64,000 nucleotides of DNA from Streptomyces sp. DH12 (GTDB lineage: Bacteria; Actinomycetota; Actinomycetes; Streptomycetales; Streptomycetaceae): contig NZ_JAHWGT010000021.1 of the NCBI RefSeq assembly GCF_020873895.1, positions 62,001-126,000 of the forward strand, in the 5' to 3' direction. Shown in pieces: positions 39,858-48,128 of the stretch; positions within the stretch are counted from its first letter, which is position 1, and every line of letters begins with the position of its first letter. A program made the position numbers and the translations under genes. The notes under the pieces are model-generated. The model did not search any database and was not told where the DNA came from. It was given only the letters and a program-made list of their open reading frames with translations.

Positions 39858-41492
39858 ATGACCACCACCTCCTGCGCCTCGTGGGAAGAGCTCGTCACCT
39901 CGGCGCTGCTCGGCACCGACCGCCGGCCGCCGCCCGCCCCGGCAGGCGGGGCCGTCGCCGGTCCGGGCGCGGGCGGAGCGGCAGCCGGGCCCGTCGACCC
40001 GCCGCTCGCGCTGCTCGACGCGGCCGCGCTGCACACCGTGCGGCGGCGGGCGGGCCTCCTGCCGGCCGCCGCCGCGCCACTGCCGCCCCCGGCCCCGCAC
40101 GACGGCCGCGCCCCGCTCCCCGAGGCGGCCGCGCGGCGGCTGGCGCAGCTGCTCGCCGACCGCCCCCCGGCGGGCGGCGGACGCCGGGGCTCCGCCCCTG
40201 ACCTGACCGAGCTGCTCCCGCAGTGGCTCGCCGCGGCCGACGCCCACGGCTACCGGCCGCCCGCGACCGCCCTGCCCGCGCTGCTCGACGCGGCCCGCGC
40301 GCGGACCGACCTGCGGCCCCCGGTGCTGGCCTTCGCGGGGCCGCGCGCGCTGTGGCTGGCCGCGCTCAACCCGGAGTGGAGGTTCGCGCTGCGCGGCGCG
40401 CCGGGCGGCGCGGTGCTCCCCGCGCCGGACGACGCGCCCGGGGTGCGGGCCCTGTGGGAGGAGGGGCTGTTCGCGGAGCGCGTCGCCCTCCTCGGCGCCG
40501 TACGCGCGCACGACCCGGCGGCGGCGGTGGACCTGCTGGCCTCGACCTGGGCGACCGAGCGGGCCGAGGACCGGCTGATGTTCCTGGACTCGCTGCGGGC
40601 CGGGCTGTCGGGCGCGGACGAGGCGTTCCTCGAACGCGCGCTCACCGACCGCAGCCGCAACGTCCGTTCCACCGCGGCCGAGCTGCTGTCCGCGCTGCCG
40701 GGGTCGGCGTTCGCGGGCCGGATGGCGGGGCGGGCGGCGACGTGCGTGGGCCTGGACCACACCGGGGACCGCGCGACGCTCACCGTGGAGGCGCCCCACG
40801 AGTGCGACGCCGCCATGCAGCGCGACGGTGTCGTGCCGCACCCGCCGTCGGGCCGGGGCGAGCGCGCGTGGTGGCTGGGGCAGCTGGTGGAGGCGGCCCC
40901 GCTCGCGCTGTGGCCGGACCGGCTCGGCGGGCGTACGCCCGAGGAGATCGTCGCCCTGCCGGTGGCCGACGACTGGCGGGAGGAGCTGCACGCCGCGTGG
41001 TGCCGGGCGGCGGTGCGGCAGCGGGACGCGGCGTGGGCGCGGGCCCTGCTCGCCGCCCCGTCCGCCCCTCCGGCGACGGGCCCGGGGGCGGCGTCGTCGG
41101 CCGCGCTGCTGTCGACGCTGCCGGACGGGGAGCGGGCGGCGTGGGTGGCGGCGTTCGTCGCGGCGCACGGGCTGTCGGAGGCGTTCCAGCTGCTCGGCGT
41201 CTGCACGGTGCCGTGGTCCGAGGAGCTGGGGCGGGCGGTCGTCGACGCGCTGGACATCGCGCGGGAGGCGGGCAGCTACCCGTGGAGCTTCAGCGGGGTG
41301 ATGGGCCTGGCGGAGCGGTGCCTGGACCCGGCGGAGGCGGACCGCCTGGAGGTGCTGACGGCGGCGTCGGACGAGTCGGAGGACGCCGCGCCCGGCGCGG
41401 GCGGCTACTGGTCGGAGGCGTTCCGGCGCCTGGTCGCCACGCTGCGCCTGCGCGCGGCGATGCACGCGGAACTGGCCCCGCCGCCGAGCTGA
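39858..41492 (+). CDS. DUF5691 family protein
   Basis: A 544-residue protein starting W-E-E-L-V-T-S-A-L-L-G-T-D-R-R, the typical opening of DUF5691. It is mostly helical with HEAT-like stretches (E-R-A-L-T-D-R-S-R-N-V-R-S-T-A-A-E-L-L). AAGAGGAG precedes the ATG. It accompanies the SWIM gene and is assumed to belong to the five-gene AAA/VWA set; activity unknown. Confidence 0.87.
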   Translation: MTTTSCASWEELVTSALLGTDRRPPPAPAGGAVAGPGAGGAAAGPVDPPLALLDAAALHTVRRRAGLLPAAAAPLPPPAPHDGRAPLPEAAARRLAQLLADRPPAGGGRRGSAPDLTELLPQWLAAADAHGYRPPATALPALLDAARARTDLRPPVLAFAGPRALWLAALNPEWRFALRGAPGGAVLPAPDDAPGVRALWEEGLFAERVALLGAVRAHDPAAAVDLLASTWATERAEDRLMFLDSLRAGLSGADEAFLERALTDRSRNVRSTAAELLSALPGSAFAGRMAGRAATCVGLDHTGDRATLTVEAPHECDAAMQRDGVVPHPPSGRGERAWWLGQLVEAAPLALWPDRLGGRTPEEIVALPVADDWREELHAAWCRAAVRQRDAAWARALLAAPSAPPATGPGAASSAALLSTLPDGERAAWVAAFVAAHGLSEAFQLLGVCTVPWSEELGRAVVDALDIAREAGSYPWSFSGVMGLAERCLDPAEADRLEVLTAASDESEDAAPGAGGYWSEAFRRLVATLRLRAAMHAELAPPPS

Positions 41493-41560
41493 ACGGCCCG
41501 GACCGCCACCGGGCCGGCGCGCGGGCCGCTGCGGCGGCCGCCCAATACCCCCAAGCCCGT

Positions 41561-41615
41561 ACGACCGGCGGCGCTCCCGTACGACCGGCGGCGCTCCCGT
41601 ACGACGGGCGGCGCC
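41561..41615. repeat. 20-bp tandem repeat between convergent genes
   Basis: The unit ACGACCGGCGGCGCTCCCGT occurs at 41561-41580 and 41581-41600, and a third, partly diverged copy begins at 41601. It lies in the gap between the DUF5691 and icmB stops. It has no coding role. Confidence 0.85.
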
Positions 41616-41670
41616 CCGGCAGGGCCGGCGCCGCGAGCGGGGCCGGGCCGGGCCCGCGCGCGTGGCCGGA

Positions 41671-42084
41671 TCAGGCCTCGGCGGCCTGGCGGACGTTGGC
41701 GTTGACCCAGTCGACGATCGACGCCGTCGTCGCGCCGGGCGTGAAGATCTCGGCGACGCCCTTCTCCTTCAGCGGCGGGATGTCCCCCTCGGGGATGATG
41801 CCGCCGCCGAAGACCTTGATGTCCTCGGCGTCGCGCTCCCTCAGCAGTTCCAGGACCCGCGCGAAGAGCGTGTTGTGCGCCCCGGACAGGATCGACAGGC
41901 CGATCGCGTCGGCGTCCTCCTGGATCGCGGTGTCGACGATCTGCTCCGGCGTCTGGTGCAGCCCGGTGTAGATGACCTCCATACCGGCGTCGCGCAACGC
42001 CCGCGCGATCACCTTGGCACCGCGATCGTGGCCGTCGAGACCCGGCTTGGCCACCACCACGCGGATAGGACCGGTCACACCCAT
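41671..42084 (-). CDS. icmB: Coenzyme B12-binding small subunit of an acyl-CoA mutase
   Basis: A 137-residue B12-binding domain with D-x-H-x-x-G in L-D-G-H-D-R-G, the lower-ligand histidine motif, plus S-I-L-S-G-A-H and G-G-G-I-I-P. Length and sequence match the isobutyryl-CoA mutase small subunit IcmB as I remember it. The large subunit gene is not in this window, so it must pair with one encoded elsewhere. It interconverts isobutyryl- and butyryl-CoA, linking valine catabolism and fatty-acid/polyketide precursors. Confidence 0.87.
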   Translation of the reverse strand: MGVTGPIRVVVAKPGLDGHDRGAKVIARALRDAGMEVIYTGLHQTPEQIVDTAIQEDADAIGLSILSGAHNTLFARVLELLRERDAEDIKVFGGGIIPEGDIPPLKEKGVAEIFTPGATTASIVDWVNANVRQAAEA

Positions 42085-42414
42085 CACTGCCTCCACATGC
42101 GACCCCCGTACCTGTATGCCGGGGAGGTGAACGAACGTTATCGCCAGCATCCCGCAAGGGGCCGTTTCACGGTCAAGAGGGAGGGGGAAATCACACGTGG
42201 GACATGTTCGCCACGGCCCCACCCGCACCGGGAGGGTCCGTGGGTCACCACCGGGACGAATGCGACCGGAGCCGCGACGAGGTCGCCGTAGCCCCGTGCC
42301 ACCAGCCGCGCGGCACGGGACACGGCGATCCCCACCCCTCGGATGCGGTGCCGCCCGAGGGCATACGGGGGGACGGAGCCCCCCTCCGTATGCCACTCGT
42401 CCAGGAGGTCCGCC
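42085..42414. other. Divergent promoter region between icmB and the lipase-like gene
   Basis: 330 bases containing both promoters. The only clear element is the hairpin at 42360-42394 near the lipase-like gene. No small gene is supported. Confidence 0.5.
42360..42394 (+). promoter_or_regulatory. Hairpin just before the lipase-like gene's ribosome site
   Basis: GGCATACGG (42360-42368) pairs with CCGTATGCC (42386-42394), continued inward by GGGG/CCCC. It ends 20 bases before the ATG and directly precedes the AGGAGG. It could be an attenuator, a stability stem, or a terminator of upstream transcription. Confidence 0.5.
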
Positions 42415-43326
42415 ATGCAGCCACCGCCACCCGCCGGCACCCCGCCCCCCGAGCGCCCGCCCGCCGCCACCCCGCACCACACCGCCCCCCACCACGCCGC
42501 CCCGCGAGACGCCGCCCCCCACGACGCCGCCCCGCGGGACGCCGCACCACCAGGAGACAGCCCGCAGGGCGGCACCCGGCACGGTGACGTGCTGCGCGCG
42601 GCCGCGTTGGAGGCGGTCGTCCTCGCCGGGCACCTCCTGCTCTACCCGAGCGGCCTCGTCACCGACCGGTGCGCCGCCACGCCGTGCGGGCCCCGGCCGC
42701 CCGTGGTCCTGCTCCACGGCCTGTCCGACAACCGCTCCGCCTTCGTCCTGCTCCGCCGCGCCCTCGCCCGGGACGGCACGCGGCGCGTCGTGGCCGTCAA
42801 CCACTCCCCGCTCACCCTCGACCTGCGTGCCGCCGCCCACCGGCTGGCCCGCCACGTCGAAGAGGTGTGCGAGCGCACCGGCCACGCCCGAGTGGACCTC
42901 GTCGGGCACAGCCTCGGCGGCCTGGTCGCCCGGTACTACGTCCAGCGGCTCGGCGGCGACCGGCGCGTCCGCACGGTGGTCACGCTCGGCACGCCCCACT
43001 CCGGCACGGCCGCCGCGCCGCTCGCCGGGGTGCACCCCCTGGTGCGCCAGATGCGCCCCGGCTCCGCCGTCCTGCGGGAGCTGGCCGCGCCGAGCCCGGG
43101 GTGCCGCACCCGGTTCGTGAGCTTCTGGAGCGACCTGGACCTGTGGATGGCCCCGGCCGAGACGGCGCGCCTGGACCACCCGGACCTGGACGCCACGAAC
43201 GTGCGGGTCGCCGGGGTCGGCCACCTCGCGCTGCCGGTCCACCCGGCCGTCACGGCGCGGGTCGTCGAGGAGCTCGACGCCGGTCGGGCGCGATACGGAA
43301 CCGCGGGGTCCGCGTCGGCGGCGTGA
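42415..43326 (+). CDS. Alpha/beta hydrolase, triacylglycerol-lipase-like
   Basis: A 303-residue protein. It has the oxyanion H-G-L-S-D-N, nucleophile elbow G-H-S-L-G-G, and T-L-G-T-P-H-S-G, as in class I lipases; a C-terminal G-V-G-H-L supplies the histidine. The first 55 residues are an odd Pro/His/Ala/Asp-rich repeat (H-x-A-P units), followed by a hydrophobic stretch ([14 protein letters not shown]). No conventional signal peptide is visible. AGGAGG is seven bases before the ATG. Confidence 0.85.
   Translation: MQPPPPAGTPPPERPPAATPHHTAPHHAAPRDAAPHDAAPRDAAPPGDSPQGGTRHGDVLRAAALEAVVLAGHLLLYPSGLVTDRCAATPCGPRPPVVLLHGLSDNRSAFVLLRRALARDGTRRVVAVNHSPLTLDLRAAAHRLARHVEEVCERTGHARVDLVGHSLGGLVARYYVQRLGGDRRVRTVVTLGTPHSGTAAAPLAGVHPLVRQMRPGSAVLRELAAPSPGCRTRFVSFWSDLDLWMAPAETARLDHPDLDATNVRVAGVGHLALPVHPAVTARVVEELDAGRARYGTAGSASAA
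42466..42546 (+). repeat. Short degenerate repeats encoding an H/R-D-A-A-P tail
   Basis: Repeats of CACGCCGCCCCGCGAGAC-type units encode a His/Asp-Ala-Ala-Pro tail at the N-terminus of the lipase-like protein. They are in-frame units of about five codons with partial divergence. Confidence 0.6.
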
Positions 43327-43342
43327 CGTCACCCGCCCGCTC

Positions 43343-43360
43343 TCGAACGCATTTCGAACG
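43343..43360 (+). promoter_or_regulatory. Direct repeat TCGAACG upstream of the M23 gene
   Basis: TCGAACG occurs at 43343-43349 and 43354-43360, an 11-base period that puts both on one face of the helix. It is about 190 bases upstream of the M23 peptidase start. Candidate regulator or sigma site, weakly supported. Confidence 0.3.
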
Positions 43361-43550
43361 TAGCGCCAAGGCTCGGTGTGCGCTCCGCCGAAAGGCGGTC
43401 GAATGCCCGGTTCCGCGGGATGCAAAACCCTCGGAAGATTGTCGGTTGCGCATACCGCCGGGTACAGTCGCGCCCACTGCTTCCCCTCTGGGCCCCTACC
43501 ATCGAGCCGGGCCCGGAACTGGTCCTGCTGCCGAGGCGAGAGAGAAGTTG

Positions 43551-45104
43551 GTGAACGACCAGCACCCCCACGCCGGCTACGTCGGAGACGACGCGTACGC
43601 CACAGGCAGCTTCACGACCGGCGAGTTCGGTCCGCGGGACGGCAGTCACGGGACCGGCGTCCACGACACCGGCCACCCCCTGGACACCGGCGGGTACGAC
43701 ACCGGCGCCTACCAGGCGGCCGACCCCCTCTACGGCACCGCCCCGGGCGGCTACGACGCCGGGCACAGCGGCCAGTACGACACCTCGCAGTGGGCGGGCA
43801 CCGCCGAATACACCACGTACGCCGACCAGTCGGGCCAGTGGGACGCCTCCGCGTGGACGCAGCAGCAGGAGGCCGGGCAGTACGCCGCGGCGACGGCCGC
43901 CTACGACACGACCGGCCAGTGGTACACGTCGGGTGTCGAGTCCTTCGAGACGGGCGCCTACGACGCGACCGCCTGGAACGTCTCCCCCGACACCGGCGCC
44001 ACCGGGCCCGAAGGCACCGCCCCCGCCGAGACGTTCGTCCCCGAGCAGTACGACTACTCGACCGCCGACGACTACGCGACGGACGACGACTACGGCACCG
44101 CCGGCCGGTACACGGCGCACGACGGCTACGCCGCCACCGCCGGCGAGTACGCCGCGGCGGGTGACCACTCCCCCGCCGACGGCGAGTTCGGCGACACCGG
44201 CGAGCAGTACGCCGCCGCCGACGACGAGTTCGACGGGGCGCCCGAGGCCGGTGGCGCCTGGGTGCCGGAGCAGGACGGCGGCCCGTCCACGGAGACCCTC
44301 GACGAGCCCGTGCCCGTGGCGGCCGCCGCGCCCCGCCCGGTCCGGCGCGCGGGCGGCAGCCGGGGACGGCGACGCACCCCGGCGCGGCGTTCCGCGCTGC
44401 TGACGGTCGCCGTGCCGTCGGCGTGCGTGATGGGCGTCGCCGGGATCGCGGCCGCGTCCGTCAGCGGGCTGACCGAGGCGGAGGCGAAGGACGACGGCAA
44501 GGCGGTGTCCGCCGCCGACCGGGACACGGTGAAGCCGGTCGTCGCCAACAGCGCCCTCGACACGCAGCTCGCCGCCCTCGACGCCGAGGCCCTCGACTTC
44601 AGCGACCGCGCCAGCCGCACGCAGGAGCGCATCGACCTCAAGGCCCGCCAGGAGGCGGAGCGCAAGAAGCGCGAGGAGGAGGCGAAGCGCCGGGAGGCGA
44701 TGCGCCCCAAGTTCGCGCTCCCCGTGGCGCTCCGCCAGCTCAGCGCCGGTTACGGCCAGGCCGGCGTCAACTGGATGTCGCTGCACACCGGGATCGACTT
44801 CCCCGTCCAGTACGGCACGCCCGTGATGGCGGCCACCGACGGGACCGTCCGCACGCAGTGGAACGGCGCGTACGGCAACATGGTGATCGTGACCGCCAAG
44901 GACGGCACCGAGACCTGGTACTGCCACCTGAGCAGCGCCAAGATCCGCTCGGGCCCGGTCAAGGCGGGCGACGTCATCGCCTACTCGGGCAACTCCGGCA
45001 ACTCCACCGGTCCGCACCTGCACTTCGAGGTCCGGCCGGGCGGCGGCGCCGCGATCGACCCGGAGTCCTGGCTGCGCAGCCACGGCCTCAACCCGCGGGG
45101 CTGA
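43551..45104 (+). CDS. M23 family metallopeptidase
   Basis: A 517-residue cell-wall hydrolase. Residues 1-250 are a Gly/Tyr/Thr/Asp-rich disordered region with Y-D-T-G-type repeats. Then follow a basic stretch ([10 protein letters not shown]), a membrane or signal-anchor segment (about 281-303), a charged coiled coil ([12 protein letters not shown]) and a LytM/M23 domain with H-x3-D in L-H-T-G-I-D-F and the H-L-H in G-P-H-L-H-F-E-V. The GTG at 43551 fits the frame best. It probably cleaves peptidoglycan cross-links outside the membrane. Confidence 0.9.
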   Translation: MNDQHPHAGYVGDDAYATGSFTTGEFGPRDGSHGTGVHDTGHPLDTGGYDTGAYQAADPLYGTAPGGYDAGHSGQYDTSQWAGTAEYTTYADQSGQWDASAWTQQQEAGQYAAATAAYDTTGQWYTSGVESFETGAYDATAWNVSPDTGATGPEGTAPAETFVPEQYDYSTADDYATDDDYGTAGRYTAHDGYAATAGEYAAAGDHSPADGEFGDTGEQYAAADDEFDGAPEAGGAWVPEQDGGPSTETLDEPVPVAAAAPRPVRRAGGSRGRRRTPARRSALLTVAVPSACVMGVAGIAAASVSGLTEAEAKDDGKAVSAADRDTVKPVVANSALDTQLAALDAEALDFSDRASRTQERIDLKARQEAERKKREEEAKRREAMRPKFALPVALRQLSAGYGQAGVNWMSLHTGIDFPVQYGTPVMAATDGTVRTQWNGAYGNMVIVTAKDGTETWYCHLSSAKIRSGPVKAGDVIAYSGNSGNSTGPHLHFEVRPGGGAAIDPESWLRSHGLNPRG

Positions 45105-45205
45105 CCCCCGCCCGTACCGCCCCGCCCGCCCCGCCCCCACCCGTGCCGATCCCGCTGCGGGCGGACGGTACGACCCGCGCCCGCCCGGGGCGGCCGCGGG
45201 TGCCG

Positions 45206-45230
45206 TGCCCGGCCGGCGGTCCCGGCCGGG
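45206..45230. terminator. Hairpin between M23 and pcrA
   Basis: A 10-bp perfect stem (45206-45215 with 45221-45230) with a five-base loop lies between the convergent M23 peptidase and pcrA stops. Confidence 0.6.
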
Positions 45231-45252
45231 CGTTCCGCTCGGGCCTTCGCCG

Positions 45253-47727
45253 CTACAGCTTCTCGACCGGCGCGTACCGCAGGAGCAGCCGCTTCGGCTT
45301 GCCGTCGCCGAAGTCGACGGTCGCCTGCGTGTCCCCGCCCGTGCCCGTCAGCGCCGTCACCGTGCCCAGGCCGAACTGGTCGTGCGTCACCCGGTCGCCC
45401 ACGGTCAGCGCGACCACCGGCTTGTCCGCCGTGCGGCGCGTCGCGAAACCGGACGGGCCGCCGCGGGAGCGGGACGCCGACAGCGAGGCGGCGACGCCGG
45501 ACGCCGGGCCGACCGCGCCCGCGGGCGCCGCGGACGTGCGGCCCGTGCGCTTCCACTGCACGTGCTGCTCCGGGATCTCCTCCAGGAACCGCGACGGCGG
45601 GTTGTAGGAGGGCTGCCCCCACGCGCTGCGCATCGAGGAGCGGGTCAGGTACAGCCGCTCCCGCGCGCGCGTGATGCCCACGTACGCCAGTCGCCGCTCC
45701 TCCTCCAGCTCCTTGGTCTGGCCGAGGGCGCGCATGTGCGGGAAGACGCCGTCCTCCATGCCCGTCAGGAAGACGACGGGGAACTCCAGGCCCTTCGCCG
45801 TGTGGAGCGTCATGAGCGTGATGACGCCGGAGCCCTCCTCGTCGTCGTCCGGGATCTGGTCGGAGTCGGCGACGAGGGCGACGCGCTCCAGGAACTCGGC
45901 GAGCGTGCCCGCGGCGGGCGCGTCCTCGCCGTCGGCCTCGCCGCGCTCCTGCTCGAACTCCAGGGCGACGGCCGCCAGCTCCTGGAGGTTCTCGATGCGC
46001 GTCTCGTCCTGCGGGTCGGTCGACGCCTGGAGCTCCGCGAGGTAGCCGGTCCGCTCCAGGACGGCCTCCAGGACGACCGCCGGGCCCGCGCCGGACTCGA
46101 CGACCGTGCGCAGGTCGTCCATGAGCTGGTTGAAGCGCTTCACGGCGTTCGCCGAGCGGGCCGCCATGCCGTACGCCTCGTCGACCCGCTTCAGGGCCTG
46201 CGGGAAGGTGATCCGCTCGCGCAGGGCGAGCGCCTCGATCATCGCCTCGGCGCGCTCGCCGATGCCGCGCTTGGGGACGTTGAGGACGCGGCGCAGCGGG
46301 ACGGCGTCCTCCGGGTTGGCCAGGACGCGCAGGTAGGCGAGGACGTCGCGGACCTCCTTGCGCTCGTAGAAGCGGACACCGCCGACGACCTTGTAGGGCA
46401 GGCCGACGCGGATGAAGACCTCTTCGAAGACGCGGGACTGGGCGTTGGTCCGGTAGAAGACCGCGACGTCGCCCGCCTTCGCCTCGCCGCTGTCGGTGAG
46501 GCGGTCGATCTCGTCGGCGACGAACTGGGCCTCGTCGTGCTCGGTGTCCGCGACGTACCCGGTGATGCCGGCGCCGGCGCCGGCGTTCGTCCACAGGTTC
46601 TTGGGGCGGCGGCTCTCGTTGCGCTCGATGACGGCGTTGGCGGCGGACAGGATCGTCTGCGTGGAGCGGTAGTTCTGCTCCAGCAGGATCGTCGTCGCCT
46701 CCGGGTAGTCCTCCTCGAACTGGAGGATGTTGCGGATGGTCGCGCCCCGGAAGGCGTAGATCGACTGGTCGGCGTCGCCCACCACGCACAGCTCGGCGGG
46801 GACCAGGTCCTCGGACCCCTCGCCCACCAGCTCGCGCACGAGGGTGTACTGGGCGTGGTTGGTGTCCTGGTACTCGTCGACGAGGACGTGCCGGAAGCGG
46901 CGGCGGTAGTGCTCCGCGACGTCCGGGAACGCCTGGAGCAGGTGGACCGTCGTCATGATGATGTCGTCGAAGTCCAGGGCGTTGGCCTCGCGCAGCCGCG
47001 CCTGGTACATCCGGTACGCCTCGGCGAGGGTCTTCTCGAAGCCGTCGGCCGCCTGGTCGGCGAAGGTCTCCTCGTCGATCAGCTCGTTCTTGAGGTTGGA
47101 GACCTTGGCGCTGAACGACTTCGGCGGGTACCGCTTCGGGTCGAGGTCCAGGTCCCGGCAGACGAGGGCCATCAGCCGCTTGGAGTCGGCGGCGTCGTAG
47201 ATCGAGAACGACGACGTGAAGCCGAGCCGCTTGGACTCGCGGCGCAGGATGCGCACGCACGCGCTGTGGAAGGTCATCACCCACATGGCGTTGGCGCGCG
47301 GGCCGACGATCTGCTCCACCCGCTCCTTCATCTCGCCGGCGGCCTTGTTGGTGAAGGTGATGGCGAGTATCTGCCCCGGGTGGACGTTCCGCGTGGCGAG
47401 GAGGTGCGCGATGCGGTGGGTGAGGACGCGGGTCTTGCCCGAGCCGGCACCGGCGACGATGAGCAGCGGCGAACCGGTGTGGACGACGGCGGCGCGCTGC
47501 TGCTCGTTCAACCCGTCCAGCAGGGCCTCCGGGTCGACGACCGGGCGCGGCGAGCCGTCCCGGTAGTACGGGTCGCGGGCGGGCGGCACGTCGAACTTCC
47601 CCCCGAAGAGGTCGTGCGGGACCTCCTCCGCGGCCGGGGTGGCCTCGGAGTCCTCGGGCGGCGGTGGCTCGTCCGCGGGGTGGCTGCGGAGGTCCGCCAG
47701 GAAGCTGTCGTCAAAGAGGCTGCTCAT
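45253..47727 (-). CDS. pcrA: UvrD/PcrA-type DNA helicase
   Basis: An 824-residue superfamily 1A helicase. It has the Q-motif L-N-E-Q-Q-R-A-A-V, Walker A A-G-A-G-S-G-K-T, D-E-Y-Q-D-T-N (Walker B), V-G-D-A-D-Q-S-I-Y-A-F-R-G-A, Q-N-Y-R-S and the C-terminal V-F-L-T-G-M-E-D-G-V-F-P. The C-terminal basic tail resembles the PcrA RNA-polymerase-interaction region. It acts in repair and clearance of replication obstacles. A 75-residue acidic N-terminal extension precedes the helicase core. Confidence 0.95.
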   Translation of the reverse strand: MSSLFDDSFLADLRSHPADEPPPPEDSEATPAAEEVPHDLFGGKFDVPPARDPYYRDGSPRPVVDPEALLDGLNEQQRAAVVHTGSPLLIVAGAGSGKTRVLTHRIAHLLATRNVHPGQILAITFTNKAAGEMKERVEQIVGPRANAMWVMTFHSACVRILRRESKRLGFTSSFSIYDAADSKRLMALVCRDLDLDPKRYPPKSFSAKVSNLKNELIDEETFADQAADGFEKTLAEAYRMYQARLREANALDFDDIIMTTVHLLQAFPDVAEHYRRRFRHVLVDEYQDTNHAQYTLVRELVGEGSEDLVPAELCVVGDADQSIYAFRGATIRNILQFEEDYPEATTILLEQNYRSTQTILSAANAVIERNESRRPKNLWTNAGAGAGITGYVADTEHDEAQFVADEIDRLTDSGEAKAGDVAVFYRTNAQSRVFEEVFIRVGLPYKVVGGVRFYERKEVRDVLAYLRVLANPEDAVPLRRVLNVPKRGIGERAEAMIEALALRERITFPQALKRVDEAYGMAARSANAVKRFNQLMDDLRTVVESGAGPAVVLEAVLERTGYLAELQASTDPQDETRIENLQELAAVALEFEQERGEADGEDAPAAGTLAEFLERVALVADSDQIPDDDEEGSGVITLMTLHTAKGLEFPVVFLTGMEDGVFPHMRALGQTKELEEERRLAYVGITRARERLYLTRSSMRSAWGQPSYNPPSRFLEEIPEQHVQWKRTGRTSAAPAGAVGPASGVAASLSASRSRGGPSGFATRRTADKPVVALTVGDRVTHDQFGLGTVTALTGTGGDTQATVDFGDGKPKRLLLRYAPVEKL

Positions 47728-47850
47728 CGCCTACCGAGTCTAGGCGGACCCACCGACAAGCCGGGCCGGAACCGGACGCCTCACCGAGCGCCACGGCCGG
47801 TCACGGTGCGCGAGGTCACGAAAACGTATCGGGCATATCGCTCGGTGACC

Positions 47851-47880
47851 TTCACAGCGCCGCCACAGGTTGGCTAGCGT
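47851..47880 (+). promoter_or_regulatory. Promoter candidate for the riboswitch-controlled NlpC/P60 gene
   Basis: TTCACA (47851-47856) and TAGCGT (47875-47880) are 18 bases apart, upstream of the riboswitch-like leader. The same TAGCGT hexamer occurs at 50037-50042 before the second NlpC/P60 gene. Moderate pattern support. Confidence 0.35.
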
Positions 47881-47984
47881 GCTCGCCCAAGCGGCCCGTC
47901 CCCCTTTTCGGCGACCCCCGCCGATCGAGCCGCCGCCGCCTCTTCCGGCGCGCCCGCGCCTGCCCGCCCACGGCCGGCGCGCGG

Positions 47985-48113
47985 CCGCCCGGAGCCGGGG
48001 ACCACCCAGCACGACGGGGTGGACCGTCCACGCCGCCGCCCGCGGCGGGACCGCAGGGCACCTTCCGCATCCGCGCCCGCACCCGACGGCTCTCCCGGCA
48101 GGCGGTCCACGGA
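47985..48113 (+). ncRNA. Probable c-di-AMP riboswitch (ydaO-yuaA type)
   Basis: The leader carries, in order, hallmarks I remember for the Streptomyces ydaO motif: GAGCCGGGGACC near 47993-48004, GGGGTG near 48016-48021, CCGCAGGGC near 48051, and CCCGCACCCGACGGCTCTCC near 48077, then GGCAGGCG shortly before the AAGGAG ribosome site. The downstream gene is a secreted NlpC/P60 hydrolase, a known target class. Boundaries are approximate; some positions differ from consensus. Confidence 0.65.
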
Positions 48114-48128
48114 AGGAGATGCCGACCC

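Noticed and set aside
43361-43550. Possible c-di-AMP riboswitch before the M23 gene
   Set aside because: Small GC hairpins occur, but none of the ydaO sequence blocks seen at 47985-48113 are present.
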